NCBI GenBank assembly: GCA_900540705.1
Contig: UQGR01000040.1
Span: 1 to 15,338 of the forward strand
Source of the DNA: an uncultured Mollicutes bacterium
Lineage (GTDB): Bacteria > Bacillota_I > Bacilli_A > Acholeplasmatales > Anaeroplasmataceae
Direction: 5' to 3'
Length of the DNA stretch: 15,338 nucleotides
Shown here: one piece after another, positions 6,652 through 14,325 of the stretch
Layout: each line of letters begins with the position of its first letter
Numbering within the stretch: position 1 is the first letter of the stretch
Notes under the pieces: generated by a model
What the model saw: the letters and a program-made list of their open reading frames with translations, nothing else
What the model was told of the DNA's origin: nothing
Databases searched by the model: none
Position numbers and translations under genes: made by a program

Positions 6652-7776
6652 CTATTGAAATAAATTTTTAAATTTTTCCCAAGGAGACTTCTTTTCTTTT
6701 CTTTCGACATTTCCAAGCTTTTCTAAAAGCTCCTTCTCCTCGCTGGTCAAATTTGTAGGTGTCTCCACATGGACGATTACATACTGATCCCCTCTAGAAG
6801 ATGATCCAGATTTTGGATTTTTTGTACCCTTGCCACGTAGACGGAATTTAGTTTCAGATTGTGTTCCTGCCGGAATTTTAAGCATTACTGGAGAATCAAT
6901 GGTCGGTACCTCGATAGAATCTCCTAAGGCTGCCTGGGTAAAGCTGATGGGAACATTAAGGATGATGTCTGAGCCCTCACGAATAAAATTCTTATGAGGC
7001 GTAACCGTGAAGGTGATATATAAATCTCCTGGATTACCTCCATTGATTCCTGCCTCACCACAGCCAGACATCCGCAGGGTCATCCCTGTATCAATTCCTG
7101 CTGGAATGGTTACCTCTACATCCTTTGTCCGGCGAATTCTACCCTTTCCATTACATGCTTCACACTTCTTGGTGATAATCTTACCAGAACCACCACAATC
7201 AGGACAAGTGGTTTGAACGGTAGACTGTCCAAATATCGTCTGTTGACGCATAAAGACACGTCCTTGTCCCTTACACTTTGGACAGGTCTTAATATCATTT
7301 TTAGAATTGGCTCCTGTTCCACCGCATTGAGTACACTCATCATCTACCGTTAAACGAATCTTCTTTTTACATCCATAAACGGCATCCTCAAAGCTGATGG
7401 TCATCGATTTTTCTACATCCTGTCCCTGCCGTGGACCATTAGAATTCCCTCTGGAACCCCCACCAAAGAAGGAGGAAAAAATATCTTCAAAGCCGCCAAA
7501 GCCACTGAAGCCGCCACTTCCAAAGTCGCTAAAGCCTGAGCCTCCAGCACCACCCATTGGATCGTCAAAGCCAAATTGGTCATACCTAGCCTTTTTCTGC
7601 TCATCTGACAATGTGTCATAGGCCTCATTTATTTCCTTAAACTTTTCTTCAGCTCCAGGTTCCTTGTTGATATCTGGGTGATACTGCTTTGCTAGCTGAC
7701 GATAAGCTCGCTTAATTTCATCCGCACTCGCACCCTTTTTTAAGCCTAAAACCTCATAATAATCTCTTTTTGCCAT
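6652..7776 (-). CDS. dnaJ: Chaperone DnaJ (Hsp40)
   Basis: This is a 374-aa full-length type I DnaJ, the co-chaperone that delivers substrates and stimulates DnaK ATPase. The J domain is residues 5-67 with HPD at 33-35. A Gly/Phe-rich linker follows at about 71-107. Four zinc-binding CxxCxGxG repeats have cysteines at 148/151, 165/168, 191/194 and 205/208, forming two zinc centres. The C-terminal beta domains bind substrate. GAGGTG precedes the ATG. It is the last gene of the HrcA-controlled operon, 60 bp after dnaK, with a hairpin in that gap. Confidence 0.98.
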   Translation of the reverse strand: MAKRDYYEVLGLKKGASADEIKRAYRQLAKQYHPDINKEPGAEEKFKEINEAYDTLSDEQKKARYDQFGFDDPMGGAGGSGFSDFGSGGFSGFGGFEDIFSSFFGGGSRGNSNGPRQGQDVEKSMTISFEDAVYGCKKKIRLTVDDECTQCGGTGANSKNDIKTCPKCKGQGRVFMRQQTIFGQSTVQTTCPDCGGSGKIITKKCEACNGKGRIRRTKDVEVTIPAGIDTGMTLRMSGCGEAGINGGNPGDLYITFTVTPHKNFIREGSDIILNVPISFTQAALGDSIEVPTIDSPVMLKIPAGTQSETKFRLRGKGTKNPKSGSSSRGDQYVIVHVETPTNLTSEEKELLEKLGNVERKEKKSPWEKFKNLFQ

Positions 7777-7795
7777 AAGCTCACCTCATAAGTTG

Positions 7796-7819
7796 AGAAG
7801 GGGCCACATGGTCCCTTCT
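7796..7819 (-). other. dnaK-dnaJ intercistronic hairpin
   Basis: AGAAGGGGCC (7796-7805), loop ACAT, GGTCCCTTCT (7810-7819) form a 10-position stem; in the minus-strand RNA one position is a C-A mismatch. No T-run follows, so it is not a terminator. It may act in mRNA processing or stability so that dnaK and dnaJ amounts differ. Confidence 0.5.
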
Positions 7820-7836
7820 TACATGCTAAATATGTA

Positions 7837-9651
7837 TTATTGTACATCTGAGAAGTCAGCATCCACTGTATTATCCTTCTTAGAAGAATCCTCACCAGTC
7901 TGAGCCTGACCCTGCTCCTGAGTCTGCTGATATGCCTTAACCGCAATATCCTGAGCTACCTTCTCTAAAGCTTCCTTCTTTTCTCTAATATCTGCAATAT
8001 TGTTAGAATCTAAAGCCTTCTGTAAATCCTCACAAAGTTTCTCTGCATTTTCCTTTTCTGTTGGATCAACATTTTGTAAATCATTTAAAGCCTTCTTGGT
8101 TTGGAAAATCAACTGATTTGCCTCATTGATTAAATCAGCCTCTTCCTTACGCTTCTTATCTGCATCCGCATTCTCTTCTGCTTCCTTAACCATTCTTTCA
8201 ATTTCTGCATCTGATAAGCCGGAACCACCCTGAATGGTAATCTTTTGTTCCTTACCAGTGCCAAGATTCTTTGCAGAAACATTGACGATACCATTTGCAT
8301 CAATATCAAATTTAACCTCAATCTGTGGAACACCACGAGGTGCAGCAGGAATATCTCCTAGCTGGAAACGACCTAAGGTCTTATTATCTGCCGCCATAGG
8401 TCTTTCACCCTGTAATACGTGGATATCTACAGCTGGCTGGTTATCTGCCGCAGTTGAGAAAACCTGACTCTTTGAGCATGGAATCGTTGTATTTCTTTCA
8501 ATCAGCTTTGTAAATACACCACCTAAGGTTTCAATACCCAAGGAAAGAGGTGTAACATCAAGCAACAATACATCCTTAACATCACCAGTTAATACACCAC
8601 CCTGGATTGCAGCACCCATAGCAACTACCTCATCAGGATTTACACTCTTGTTAGGCTCCTTGCCTAATTCTCTTTTTACTAGTTCCTGAACAGCTGGAAT
8701 ACGAGTTGAACCACCAACTAATAATACCTGATCCAAATCCTTTGCGGTAAGCTTAGCATCCTTTAAAGCACGACGTACTGGACCTAAACAGCGCTCTACT
8801 AGGTTAGCAGTCAATTCATTAAATTTCGTTCTTGATAAGGTTCTATTTAAATGAAGAGGTCCTGCGGCTCCCATAGAAATAAATGGCAAGCTGATTTCTA
8901 CAGAGGTTACACCAGATAAATCCTTCTTCGCTTTTTCTGCAGAATCCTTTAAACGCTGTAAAGCCATCTTATCTTGAGATAAATCAACGCCAGATTCTGT
9001 CTTGAATTCAGCAACTAGCCAATCCATTATGGCCTTGTCAAAGTCGTCTCCACCTAATACATTATCTCCGGCAGTAGATAATACCTCAAAGGTTCCATCT
9101 GCCAAGGAAAGGATAGAAACATCGAAGGTTCCACCACCAAGGTCAAATACTAATACAGTTTGTTCCTTATCCGTCTTATCAATACCATAAGCTAATGCGG
9201 CAGCAGTTGGCTCATTGATAATACGTAAAACCTCTAGACCTGCAATCTTACCTGCATCCTTGGTTGCCTGACGTTGTGCGTCATTAAAATATGCTGGTAC
9301 AGTAATGACAGCCTTATCTACCGTTTCTCCTAAATAAGCCTCTGCAGTCTTCTTTAAATTTTGAAGAATCATTGCAGAAATTTCTTGTGGTGTGTATTTC
9401 TTTCCATTAACATCTTCACGGTAAGAAGCATCACCCATATGACGTTTGATGGAACTTACAGTATTTGGATTTGTGATAGCCTGACGCTTTGCCACATCAC
9501 CTACTTGAATTTCATCTCCCTTAAAGGCTACAACGGAAGGTGTAGTTCTAACGCCCTCTGCATTTGTGATAACCTTTGCTTCGCCAGCCTCCATTACGCT
9601 GACACATGAATTTGTCGTACCCAAATCGATACCAATTACTTTGTTTGACAT
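7837..9651 (-). CDS. dnaK: Chaperone DnaK (Hsp70)
   Basis: The product is 604 aa. The ATP-driven Hsp70 has a nucleotide-binding domain at 1-360: phosphate loop GIDLGTTNS (7-15), INEPTAAALAYG (145-156), FDLGGGTFDVSIL (169-181) and the adenosine-loop segment LVGGSTRIP (311-319). The interdomain linker is VLLLDVTPLSLG (361-372), followed by the beta substrate-binding domain, an alpha lid from about 480, and a disordered Gln/Gly/Asp-rich tail ending VDADFSDVQ. Length fits Gram-positive DnaK, which is shorter than the proteobacterial form. GAGG stands 10 nt before the ATG; the start is 2 nt after the grpE stop. Confidence 0.99.
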   Translation of the reverse strand: MSNKVIGIDLGTTNSCVSVMEAGEAKVITNAEGVRTTPSVVAFKGDEIQVGDVAKRQAITNPNTVSSIKRHMGDASYREDVNGKKYTPQEISAMILQNLKKTAEAYLGETVDKAVITVPAYFNDAQRQATKDAGKIAGLEVLRIINEPTAAALAYGIDKTDKEQTVLVFDLGGGTFDVSILSLADGTFEVLSTAGDNVLGGDDFDKAIMDWLVAEFKTESGVDLSQDKMALQRLKDSAEKAKKDLSGVTSVEISLPFISMGAAGPLHLNRTLSRTKFNELTANLVERCLGPVRRALKDAKLTAKDLDQVLLVGGSTRIPAVQELVKRELGKEPNKSVNPDEVVAMGAAIQGGVLTGDVKDVLLLDVTPLSLGIETLGGVFTKLIERNTTIPCSKSQVFSTAADNQPAVDIHVLQGERPMAADNKTLGRFQLGDIPAAPRGVPQIEVKFDIDANGIVNVSAKNLGTGKEQKITIQGGSGLSDAEIERMVKEAEENADADKKRKEEADLINEANQLIFQTKKALNDLQNVDPTEKENAEKLCEDLQKALDSNNIADIREKKEALEKVAQDIAVKAYQQTQEQGQAQTGEDSSKKDNTVDADFSDVQ

Positions 9652-9653
9652 AC

Positions 9654-10250
9654 TTATTCTTCCTCTTTCTTTTCTTGATTTATTTTATTTACAATGACCA
9701 TCGCTGGTCTTAATACTCTATCCTTATACATATATCCAGTCTGCATCACCTTTAGAACCGCATTGTCTGGAAGGTCTGCATTTTCTTCTGTAGACATAGC
9801 CTGCATAAGACTCGGATCAAATTCTTTTCCTTGAGCTTCAATTTCAGATAAGCCCTCATTCTTTAAAATTTCAACCAGCTGATTTGAAATCATCTGAAAC
9901 CCAATTAAATAATTTGCAATCTCAGGAGATGGTGCCTCGCTATTCACAATTTTAACGAGCATATCAATAGGATTGATCAATTCACCAATCACCTTCTGAG
10001 AGGCATATTTTCTGTCTTTGATTGCCTCTTCCTTTAGCCGTCTTTTTGTATTTTCCATTTCTGCAAAAACCTTAAGGTATTCATTCTTTTGTTCCTTAAG
10101 CTCAGCCTCTAGCTTGGCAATCTGCTCTTTGTACTTATCCTTTTTTTCTTTTTTTGTACGTTGTTCTTCCGTTACAGGCTCCTGAACAGGATCCTTTTCC
10201 TGTTCGACCTTTTGTTCTTCCTTGATTTCTTCTTTAACTTCTTCAGTCAC
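9654..10250 (-). CDS. grpE: Nucleotide exchange factor GrpE
   Basis: The product is 198 aa. GrpE dimers release ADP from DnaK. A Glu/Lys-rich flexible N-terminus (1-40) leads into a long coiled coil (about 40-105). After a four-helix section comes the C-terminal beta-wing: FDPSLMQAM (144-152) and GYMYKDRVLRPAMVIV (172-187). The start is a GTG at 10250; no in-frame ATG is available nearby, and the AGGT upstream is a weak ribosome binding site, so translation is probably coupled to hrcA, which ends 11 bp upstream. Confidence 0.97.
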   Translation of the reverse strand: MTEEVKEEIKEEQKVEQEKDPVQEPVTEEQRTKKEKKDKYKEQIAKLEAELKEQKNEYLKVFAEMENTKRRLKEEAIKDRKYASQKVIGELINPIDMLVKIVNSEAPSPEIANYLIGFQMISNQLVEILKNEGLSEIEAQGKEFDPSLMQAMSTEENADLPDNAVLKVMQTGYMYKDRVLRPAMVIVNKINQEKKEEE

Positions 10251-10261
10251 CTTTACATTAC

Positions 10262-11275
10262 CTACCTATTATATAATTTTGGCATACTTTTCGCTACATA
10301 TTCTAAAAGTGGTATAACTCCTCGATAATTCATTCTAGTCGGGCCGACTAAAATAATGGTACCATATTCATTGTCATCAATATAATATGGAATCGTCACG
10401 ATAGAGCAATCCTCTAATCCATTTGTATTTTCTTTACCAATCTGAATTTTTAAATTTCCAGTTCCAGATTGCGCAAAATCACTGATTGCCTCATCATCAA
10501 TGGCCTTCAAAATCTTTTGCATAATCTGATAATCCTGAAATTCAGGCTGGTTAAAGAGTCTTGATAAACCAGAGTCATAGGTCTCTGTATTCAAGAATCT
10601 TGAAAAGCCTTTAATCATAAAATTCAAAATATCATCTCTGAAATCTACCATTTGCCGGATTCTAGGCTTGGCGGCTTCCTTAGAAAGAATCTCTCGAATC
10701 TCATAGACAGAATGATCATACATAGCATTATCAAACATCTGTATAATCTTTAACAGGTCATCCTGATTATAGCCCTCTGGAATTGTAATCTTTTGAGATT
10801 GAACCTGACCCGTATTTGTGACAATCAGCATAACGGCTTCTCTTTTTCCAAGGGGAACAATTTCCATTTTCATGACCTTGGCAAAATCAGCACTGGAGCC
10901 TAGAATAATAGAATAATAGCCTGTAAGCTCACTTAGGAAATCTGCAATTTTCTTTAAAGCATCCTCCTTCGCTAAATTCTTATTATCAAAGATTTCATCC
11001 AAATACTTAAAATACTCCAAGACGGTTTCATCTCGAATGATCAAATGATCTACATAATATCGATATCCCGTTTCTGAAGGAATACGACCAGAAGAGGTAT
11101 GTGTTTTTTCCAAATAGCCATTCTCTTCTAGGTTCTGCATATCATAGCGAATGGTCGCTGAGGAAAAGTCTAAATACGGCTTATCGGTCAAAGCCTTCGA
11201 CCCAATTGGCTCATTACTACTGACATAATCTTCTATGATAGCCTTTAAAATTAATTTTTGACGATCAGATAACAC
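10262..11275 (-). CDS. hrcA: Heat-shock repressor HrcA
   Basis: The product is 337 aa from the GTG at 11275. HrcA binds CIRCE DNA and represses the dnaK and groE operons until chaperones are titrated by misfolded protein. The N-terminal winged helix covers residues 3-60 (IGSKAL, then SSATIRYDMQNLEENGYL at 38-55), followed by the typical HTSSGRIPSETGYRYYVD (59-76). The remainder is the GAF-like and inserted dimerisation domains. The GTG start is preferred because AGAGGTG lies 5 nt upstream and the product then begins like other HrcAs. An ATG at 11290 abuts a CIRCE box without a clear ribosome binding site, and a longer reading to 11332 would run through the promoter. Confidence 0.96.
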   Translation of the reverse strand: MLSDRQKLILKAIIEDYVSSNEPIGSKALTDKPYLDFSSATIRYDMQNLEENGYLEKTHTSSGRIPSETGYRYYVDHLIIRDETVLEYFKYLDEIFDNKNLAKEDALKKIADFLSELTGYYSIILGSSADFAKVMKMEIVPLGKREAVMLIVTNTGQVQSQKITIPEGYNQDDLLKIIQMFDNAMYDHSVYEIREILSKEAAKPRIRQMVDFRDDILNFMIKGFSRFLNTETYDSGLSRLFNQPEFQDYQIMQKILKAIDDEAISDFAQSGTGNLKIQIGKENTNGLEDCSIVTIPYYIDDNEYGTIILVGPTRMNYRGVIPLLEYVAKSMPKLYNR

Positions 11276-11290
11276 GATTTCACCTCTCAT

Positions 11291-11317
11291 TTTGCACTCT
11301 CTTTTTTCAAGTGCAAC
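11291..11317. promoter_or_regulatory. CIRCE operator, promoter-proximal copy
   Basis: TTTGCACTC, 9-bp spacer, AAGTGCAAC: a diverged copy of the consensus TTAGCACTC-N9-GAGTGCTAA with the exact spacing. It lies just downstream of the -10 box, over the start of the message, and ends one base before a possible ATG. Confidence 0.85.
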
Positions 11318-11320
11318 ACT

Positions 11321-11349
11321 ATTATAAAACATTCCTTTGGCACTGTCAA
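11321..11349 (-). promoter_or_regulatory. Consensus sigma-A promoter of the hrcA-grpE-dnaK-dnaJ operon
   Basis: On the minus strand perfect TTGACA (11349-11344), 17-bp spacer, perfect TATAAT (11326-11321). Such a strong core promoter fits a system held down by a repressor and released by heat shock. Confidence 0.95.
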
Positions 11350-11363
11350 CTAAAAAGTGCTAA
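11337..11363. promoter_or_regulatory. CIRCE operator, upstream copy
   Basis: TTGGCACTG, 9-bp spacer, AAGTGCTAA: a second CIRCE with one near-consensus half. It covers the -35 box. The two boxes are separated by 19 bp and bracket the promoter. Confidence 0.85.
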
Positions 11364-11371
11364 AAATTATT

Positions 11372-11399
11372 AAAAAGAAAAGGCTCTGTCGATAGAGCC
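11372..11399 (-). terminator. Intrinsic terminator of the repeat-protein gene
   Basis: The stem GGCTCT (11382-11387) / AGAGCC (11394-11399), loop 6 nt, is followed on the minus strand by TTTTCTTTTT. It insulates the dnaK operon promoter from upstream transcription. Confidence 0.8.
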
Positions 11400-11411
11400 A
11401 GTTCCCTTCTC

Positions 11412-11963
11412 TTAGGATAAGGAGGTTTTTTTAGCTAAGTAATACTCAAAAAGTCTCTTGATATCCCTACTTTTCATATAGGAATACATCGTATCAATAT
11501 TTATTTCCTGATACTTCCCTGCAATATACTCATCCACAAATTTTGTATAAGTAGCTTCTGAAGCATAGGGGGCGATGGCCTTTACATCCAAGGTCTGATT
11601 TTCCTCTGATAATGCTTTGAAAAATAACATTTCTATATCAGATTCATTTAAATAAAATAATAATTCCTTATAATCTAAATTTTCATATTTTTCAGCAGAT
11701 TCACCATTGATAATAGATTCCGCAATCTCATGAAGGTCATTATCATCTAAATAAAACAATAGTTTTGAAATGGGTGACCCCTCAGTCTTATGCACCTTTA
11801 TAGAAACAGGCGGATGCTTCTTAACTACTTGCTTATAAAACTCTAATTCCTCATTTACTGAATCAAACGTCAGTTCATCTGTACTTGCTAGTGGAAATGC
11901 TTCTTCAAAGGATACCTCCTTCAATTCTTCTGTATCTCCTGTTTTCATTTTTTTATAAATCAT
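11412..11963 (-). CDS. Unassigned acidic protein with four ~29-residue helical repeats
   Basis: The product is 183 aa with no signal peptide or membrane segment. AAAGGAG precedes the ATG. I recognise no family. After a variable acidic N-terminus, the rest reads as four tandem units at about 64-96, 97-125, 126-154 and 155-183. Units 1, 2 and 4 share L-x-F/S-Y-L/M then a D-I/L-x-x-[LI] core (KLLFYLDDNDLHEI, ELLFYLNESDIEML, TMYSYMKSRDIKRL). Unit 3 is diverged (AIAPYASEATYTKFVDEYI). This suggests an alpha-solenoid, likely a protein-binding scaffold. It lies 57 bp after the XRE regulator gene and ends in a terminator, so the two may form a transcription unit. Confidence 0.8.
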   Translation of the reverse strand: MIYKKMKTGDTEELKEVSFEEAFPLASTDELTFDSVNEELEFYKQVVKKHPPVSIKVHKTEGSPISKLLFYLDDNDLHEIAESIINGESAEKYENLDYKELLFYLNESDIEMLFFKALSEENQTLDVKAIAPYASEATYTKFVDEYIAGKYQEINIDTMYSYMKSRDIKRLFEYYLAKKTSLS

Positions 11964-12020
11964 TTTTATTCTCCTTTACAATCGTTTTTTAATTTAAGAA
12001 AAAGAAAGTTATTTGATATA

Positions 12021-12239
12021 TTAAGTTTCATCCTCAAGACATAAAATATCTTCAAATGTTGTCTGATAGAGCTTACATAATTCCAATAGGCAATCGATGG
12101 AAGGAACACCTACTCCATTTTCCCACTTTGAAATTAATTGTCTAGTTACAAATAATTTTTCCGCTATTTGATCCTGAGTCCAGCCATATTTTTTACGGTA
12201 TGCTGTTAGTTTTTTTCCAACCTGCTTAAAATTAATCAT
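12021..12239 (-). CDS. XRE/Cro-type helix-turn-helix regulator
   Basis: This 72-aa protein is essentially one HTH_3 domain. Helix 2-turn-helix 3 is TQDQIAEKLFVTRQLISKWENG (21-42, in pieces TQDQIAEKLF and VTRQLISKWENG), followed by the usual PSIDCLLELCKLY. AAGGAG stands 9 nt before the ATG. No ligand-binding domain is attached. Single-domain XRE proteins often regulate an adjacent gene, here possibly the repeat-protein gene 57 bp downstream. A promoter is not convincing in the 53 bp between it and the preceding terminator. Confidence 0.93.
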   Translation of the reverse strand: MINFKQVGKKLTAYRKKYGWTQDQIAEKLFVTRQLISKWENGVGVPSIDCLLELCKLYQTTFEDILCLEDET

Positions 12240-12284
12240 TATACCCTCTCCTTTTCTTACAATTCAAGTTTAGCATAACTTATT

Positions 12285-12313
12285 AAAAAAAACACGCACT
12301 TTAAAGTTGCGTG
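12285..12313 (-). terminator. Intrinsic terminator of the MBL-fold hydrolase gene
   Basis: The stem CACGCA (12293-12298) / TGCGTG (12308-12313), with an inner CT/AG extension, is followed on the minus strand by eight T residues. Confidence 0.85.
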
Positions 12314-12319
12314 AAATTT

Positions 12320-12922
12320 CTATAGAAATGGATTGTATTTTCTTTCCATATGAATTGTTGTTTTCTCATCATGCCCAGGATAGACATCCGTGGAATCTGG
12401 GAACAGCTTTATCATTCGCTGTAAGCTTTCTCTAAGCTCCTTAGAATTGCCTGTAGGAAAATCAGTTCTTCCAGCACTCAAATGAAATAATGTATCTCCA
12501 CTAAATACTTTATTCTTAAAGCTATAGCACACACTGCCTCGAGTATGACCTGGCGTATGAAGAACCTTAAACGTTTCACCCATCAGCTCAAATTCTGTCC
12601 CATCACTGACCCTGATAACCTCTAAATCACCTCTGTGATATGGACTAGAATGAGAAACCATCCGGTATAAGGATAGAGAAGCATCATATAGAAATTCCTC
12701 CTCCTGCTCGTGAATATAAACCGGAGCTTTAAAGTAACGGATTCCATCGATATGATCCATATGTCCATGTGTCAAAAGAATGGCCAGAACTTTATATTTT
12801 TTTTGAAGCTCTAGAGCGGTTTGTTCAAAATCTAGGCCAGGATCCACAATCACACATTCGTTGCCCTTTGATATGATGTATGTATTTGTAAAAAAACTTC
12901 CTGTAACTATTGTTTCAACCAT
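12320..12922 (-). CDS. MBL-fold metallohydrolase (glyoxalase II-like subgroup)
   Basis: The product is 200 aa with the complete binuclear metal site: THGHMDH (H52, H54, D56, H57), HTPGHT (H126), SGDTLF (D143) and YPGHDEKTT (H184). This short glyoxalase II-like form, about 200 residues and lacking the GloB C-terminal glutathione-binding domain, is common in Firmicutes. Its substrate is usually unknown; a thioester such as a lactoyl-thiol or a persulfide is possible. AGGAGA stands before the ATG. It follows rpmG with a terminator between, so it is probably expressed partly by read-through. Confidence 0.9.
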   Translation of the reverse strand: MVETIVTGSFFTNTYIISKGNECVIVDPGLDFEQTALELQKKYKVLAILLTHGHMDHIDGIRYFKAPVYIHEQEEEFLYDASLSLYRMVSHSSPYHRGDLEVIRVSDGTEFELMGETFKVLHTPGHTRGSVCYSFKNKVFSGDTLFHLSAGRTDFPTGNSKELRESLQRMIKLFPDSTDVYPGHDEKTTIHMERKYNPFL

Positions 12923-12939
12923 TATTTTTCTCCTATAAA

Positions 12940-12963
12940 AAGAAAAAAGCTTTTAAAAAGCTT
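12940..12963 (-). terminator. Intrinsic terminator after rpmG
   Basis: AAGCTTTT (12947-12954) / AAAAGCTT (12956-12963) pair and are followed on the minus strand by TTTTCTTTTT. The loop is tight, so the outer bases do the work. It lies just before the MBL hydrolase ribosome binding site. Confidence 0.65.
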
Positions 12964-12964
12964 A

Positions 12965-13114
12965 TTATTTCTTTTCCTTATGTGATGTATGCTTACGGCA
13001 ATGAGGACAATATTTTTTAATCTCCATTCTTTCAGGAGTTGTCTTCTTATTTTTGTCTGTATAATAATTCTCATTCTTGCATTCAGAACAAATTAATTTA
13101 ACTAAATCACGCAT
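12965..13114 (-). CDS. rpmG: 50S ribosomal protein L33
   Basis: The product is 49 aa, MRDLVKLICSECKNENYYTD followed by KNKKTTPERMEIKKYCPHCR, the bL33 signature. Both CxxC pairs are present (C9/C12 and C36/C39), so this is the zinc-binding paralogue, not the zinc-free one some Firmicutes use under zinc starvation. GGAGGG lies 7 nt before the ATG. It has its own promoter and a terminator. Confidence 0.97.
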   Translation of the reverse strand: MRDLVKLICSECKNENYYTDKNKKTTPERMEIKKYCPHCRKHTSHKEKK

Positions 13115-13152
13115 TTTATTTCCCTCCAGACTTCAAGATTACTTCCTGTAGA

Positions 13153-13181
13153 ATTATACCAAAAAAAAATATTTTATGCAA
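13153..13181 (-). promoter_or_regulatory. Sigma-A promoter of rpmG
   Basis: On the minus strand TTGCAT (13181-13176), 17-bp spacer, perfect TATAAT (13158-13153), about 38 bp before the rpmG ATG. Confidence 0.85.
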
Positions 13182-13205
13182 CTACTTTTTTTCTTTTCCC
13201 AGGTT

Positions 13206-13214
13206 TGCTATAAT
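13206..13214 (+). promoter_or_regulatory. Extended -10 promoter of ispG
   Basis: TGCTATAAT (TGn extended -10 plus perfect TATAAT at 13209-13214) lies 17 bp before the ispG ATG. The -35 position is only a T-run. Transcription would start near 13221, giving a leader of about 11 nt. Confidence 0.65.
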
Positions 13215-13231
13215 TATATTTGGTGATTTTC

Positions 13232-14272
13232 ATGTATACAAGAGAAAAAACGATTCAATTTCCTTTAAAAAATTTAAAGTATGGTGGTAATTCTCACATC
13301 TATATTCAAAGCATGTGCAATACTCCTACAAAGGATGTAGGTGCCACTGTTGCCCAGATCCTTGAACTAGAACAGCTAGGCTGTGAAATTATCCGAGTTG
13401 CAGTATTAGACCAGGAGGATGCAAAAAGTATTTCCCAGATTCAACGACAAATCCATATCCCTTTAGTTGCAGATATTCATTTTGATCCTGAGCTCGCTAT
13501 CCTAGCCTTAAAGCAGGGCGTAGACAAAATCCGGTTAAACCCTGGAAATATTTCTAACCCAGAAAAGATAAAGGAAATCGTCATGCTTTGTAAGGAGAAA
13601 AATGTACCTATTCGAATCGGTGTAAATGGAGGCTCTCTTCCTAAGGATATTGCCAAGCCAACCCCAGAGCATATGATTGAGGCAGCGAAAAGACATATTC
13701 AAATTTTAGAGGAGCTTGATTTTCATAATATCAGCCTTTCCCTGAAGGCTTCCAATATAGACCTTACCCTAGAGGCCTATAAGCTAGCCAGTCAAACATT
13801 TCCTTACCCTTTGCATATAGGAATTACAGAGGCAGGAACCTCCTTCAAGGGACTGATAAAATCCAGTATCGGAATAACTAAAATTTTAGAGTTAGGAATT
13901 GGAAACACCATTCGTGTCTCCTTAACAGATGACCCAAAATATGAGGTGATTGCTGCCAAGGAGATTCTAAAGGAGCTTCACTTCTTAGAGGATATTCCTA
14001 CCCTTACCTCCTGTCCAACTTGTGGCAGAACTCAATATAATATGATTCCTATCGCCAAAGAGATTGAGGAATATCTAAACCATGTAAACAAAAAAATTCA
14101 TGTTGCCGTAATGGGCTGTGTTGTAAATGGTCCTGGAGAGGCTAAAGAAGCCGATTTGGGTGTTGCCGGTGGAAAGGGGAGCGCTGTTCTGTTTAAAAAG
14201 GGAGAGGTCATTAGAAAAATTAAAGAAGAAAATATTTTAGAGGAACTAAAAAAAGAAATTGATTCTTTTTAA
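13232..14272 (+). CDS. ispG: 4-hydroxy-3-methylbut-2-enyl diphosphate synthase IspG
   Basis: The product is 346 aa. IspG reduces MEcPP to HMBPP in the MEP isoprenoid pathway with a [4Fe-4S] cluster. The TIM-barrel domain has IQSMCNTPTKDV (25-36), VADIHFDP (79-86), DKIRLNPGN (98-106), RIGVNGGSL (128-136) and HIGITEAGT (195-203). The C-terminal cluster domain carries C261, C264 and C296 plus E303 in GPGE, the four ligands expected. The start is the ATG at 13232 after GGTGA; earlier in-frame TTG/GTG codons at 13220 and 13223 overlap the probable transcription start. It is divergent from rpmG. Confidence 0.97.
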   Translation: MYTREKTIQFPLKNLKYGGNSHIYIQSMCNTPTKDVGATVAQILELEQLGCEIIRVAVLDQEDAKSISQIQRQIHIPLVADIHFDPELAILALKQGVDKIRLNPGNISNPEKIKEIVMLCKEKNVPIRIGVNGGSLPKDIAKPTPEHMIEAAKRHIQILEELDFHNISLSLKASNIDLTLEAYKLASQTFPYPLHIGITEAGTSFKGLIKSSIGITKILELGIGNTIRVSLTDDPKYEVIAAKEILKELHFLEDIPTLTSCPTCGRTQYNMIPIAKEIEEYLNHVNKKIHVAVMGCVVNGPGEAKEADLGVAGGKGSAVLFKKGEVIRKIKEENILEELKKEIDSF

Positions 14273-14282
14273 AATTAAGTTA

Positions 14283-14311
14283 TTTACAAGAATCTTAAAG
14301 TATGATAAAAT
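14283..14311 (+). promoter_or_regulatory. Putative sigma-A promoter of the MATE gene
   Basis: TTTACA (14283-14288), 17-bp spacer, TAAAAT (14306-14311), beginning about 10 bp after the ispG stop. An 11-bp palindrome GCTGAATCAGC (14319-14329) follows directly where transcription would begin. Confidence 0.65.
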
Positions 14312-14325
14312 TCCTCTAGCTGAAT

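Noticed and set aside
7007..7628. Several 70-codon frames on both strands inside dnaJ, including a Pro-rich one
   Set aside because: They are complements or frame shifts of the Gly/Phe and zinc-finger repeats of dnaJ.
8130..9609. Short frames inside dnaK on both strands
   Set aside because: dnaK is intact and strongly conserved over this span; the other frames follow from its codon use.
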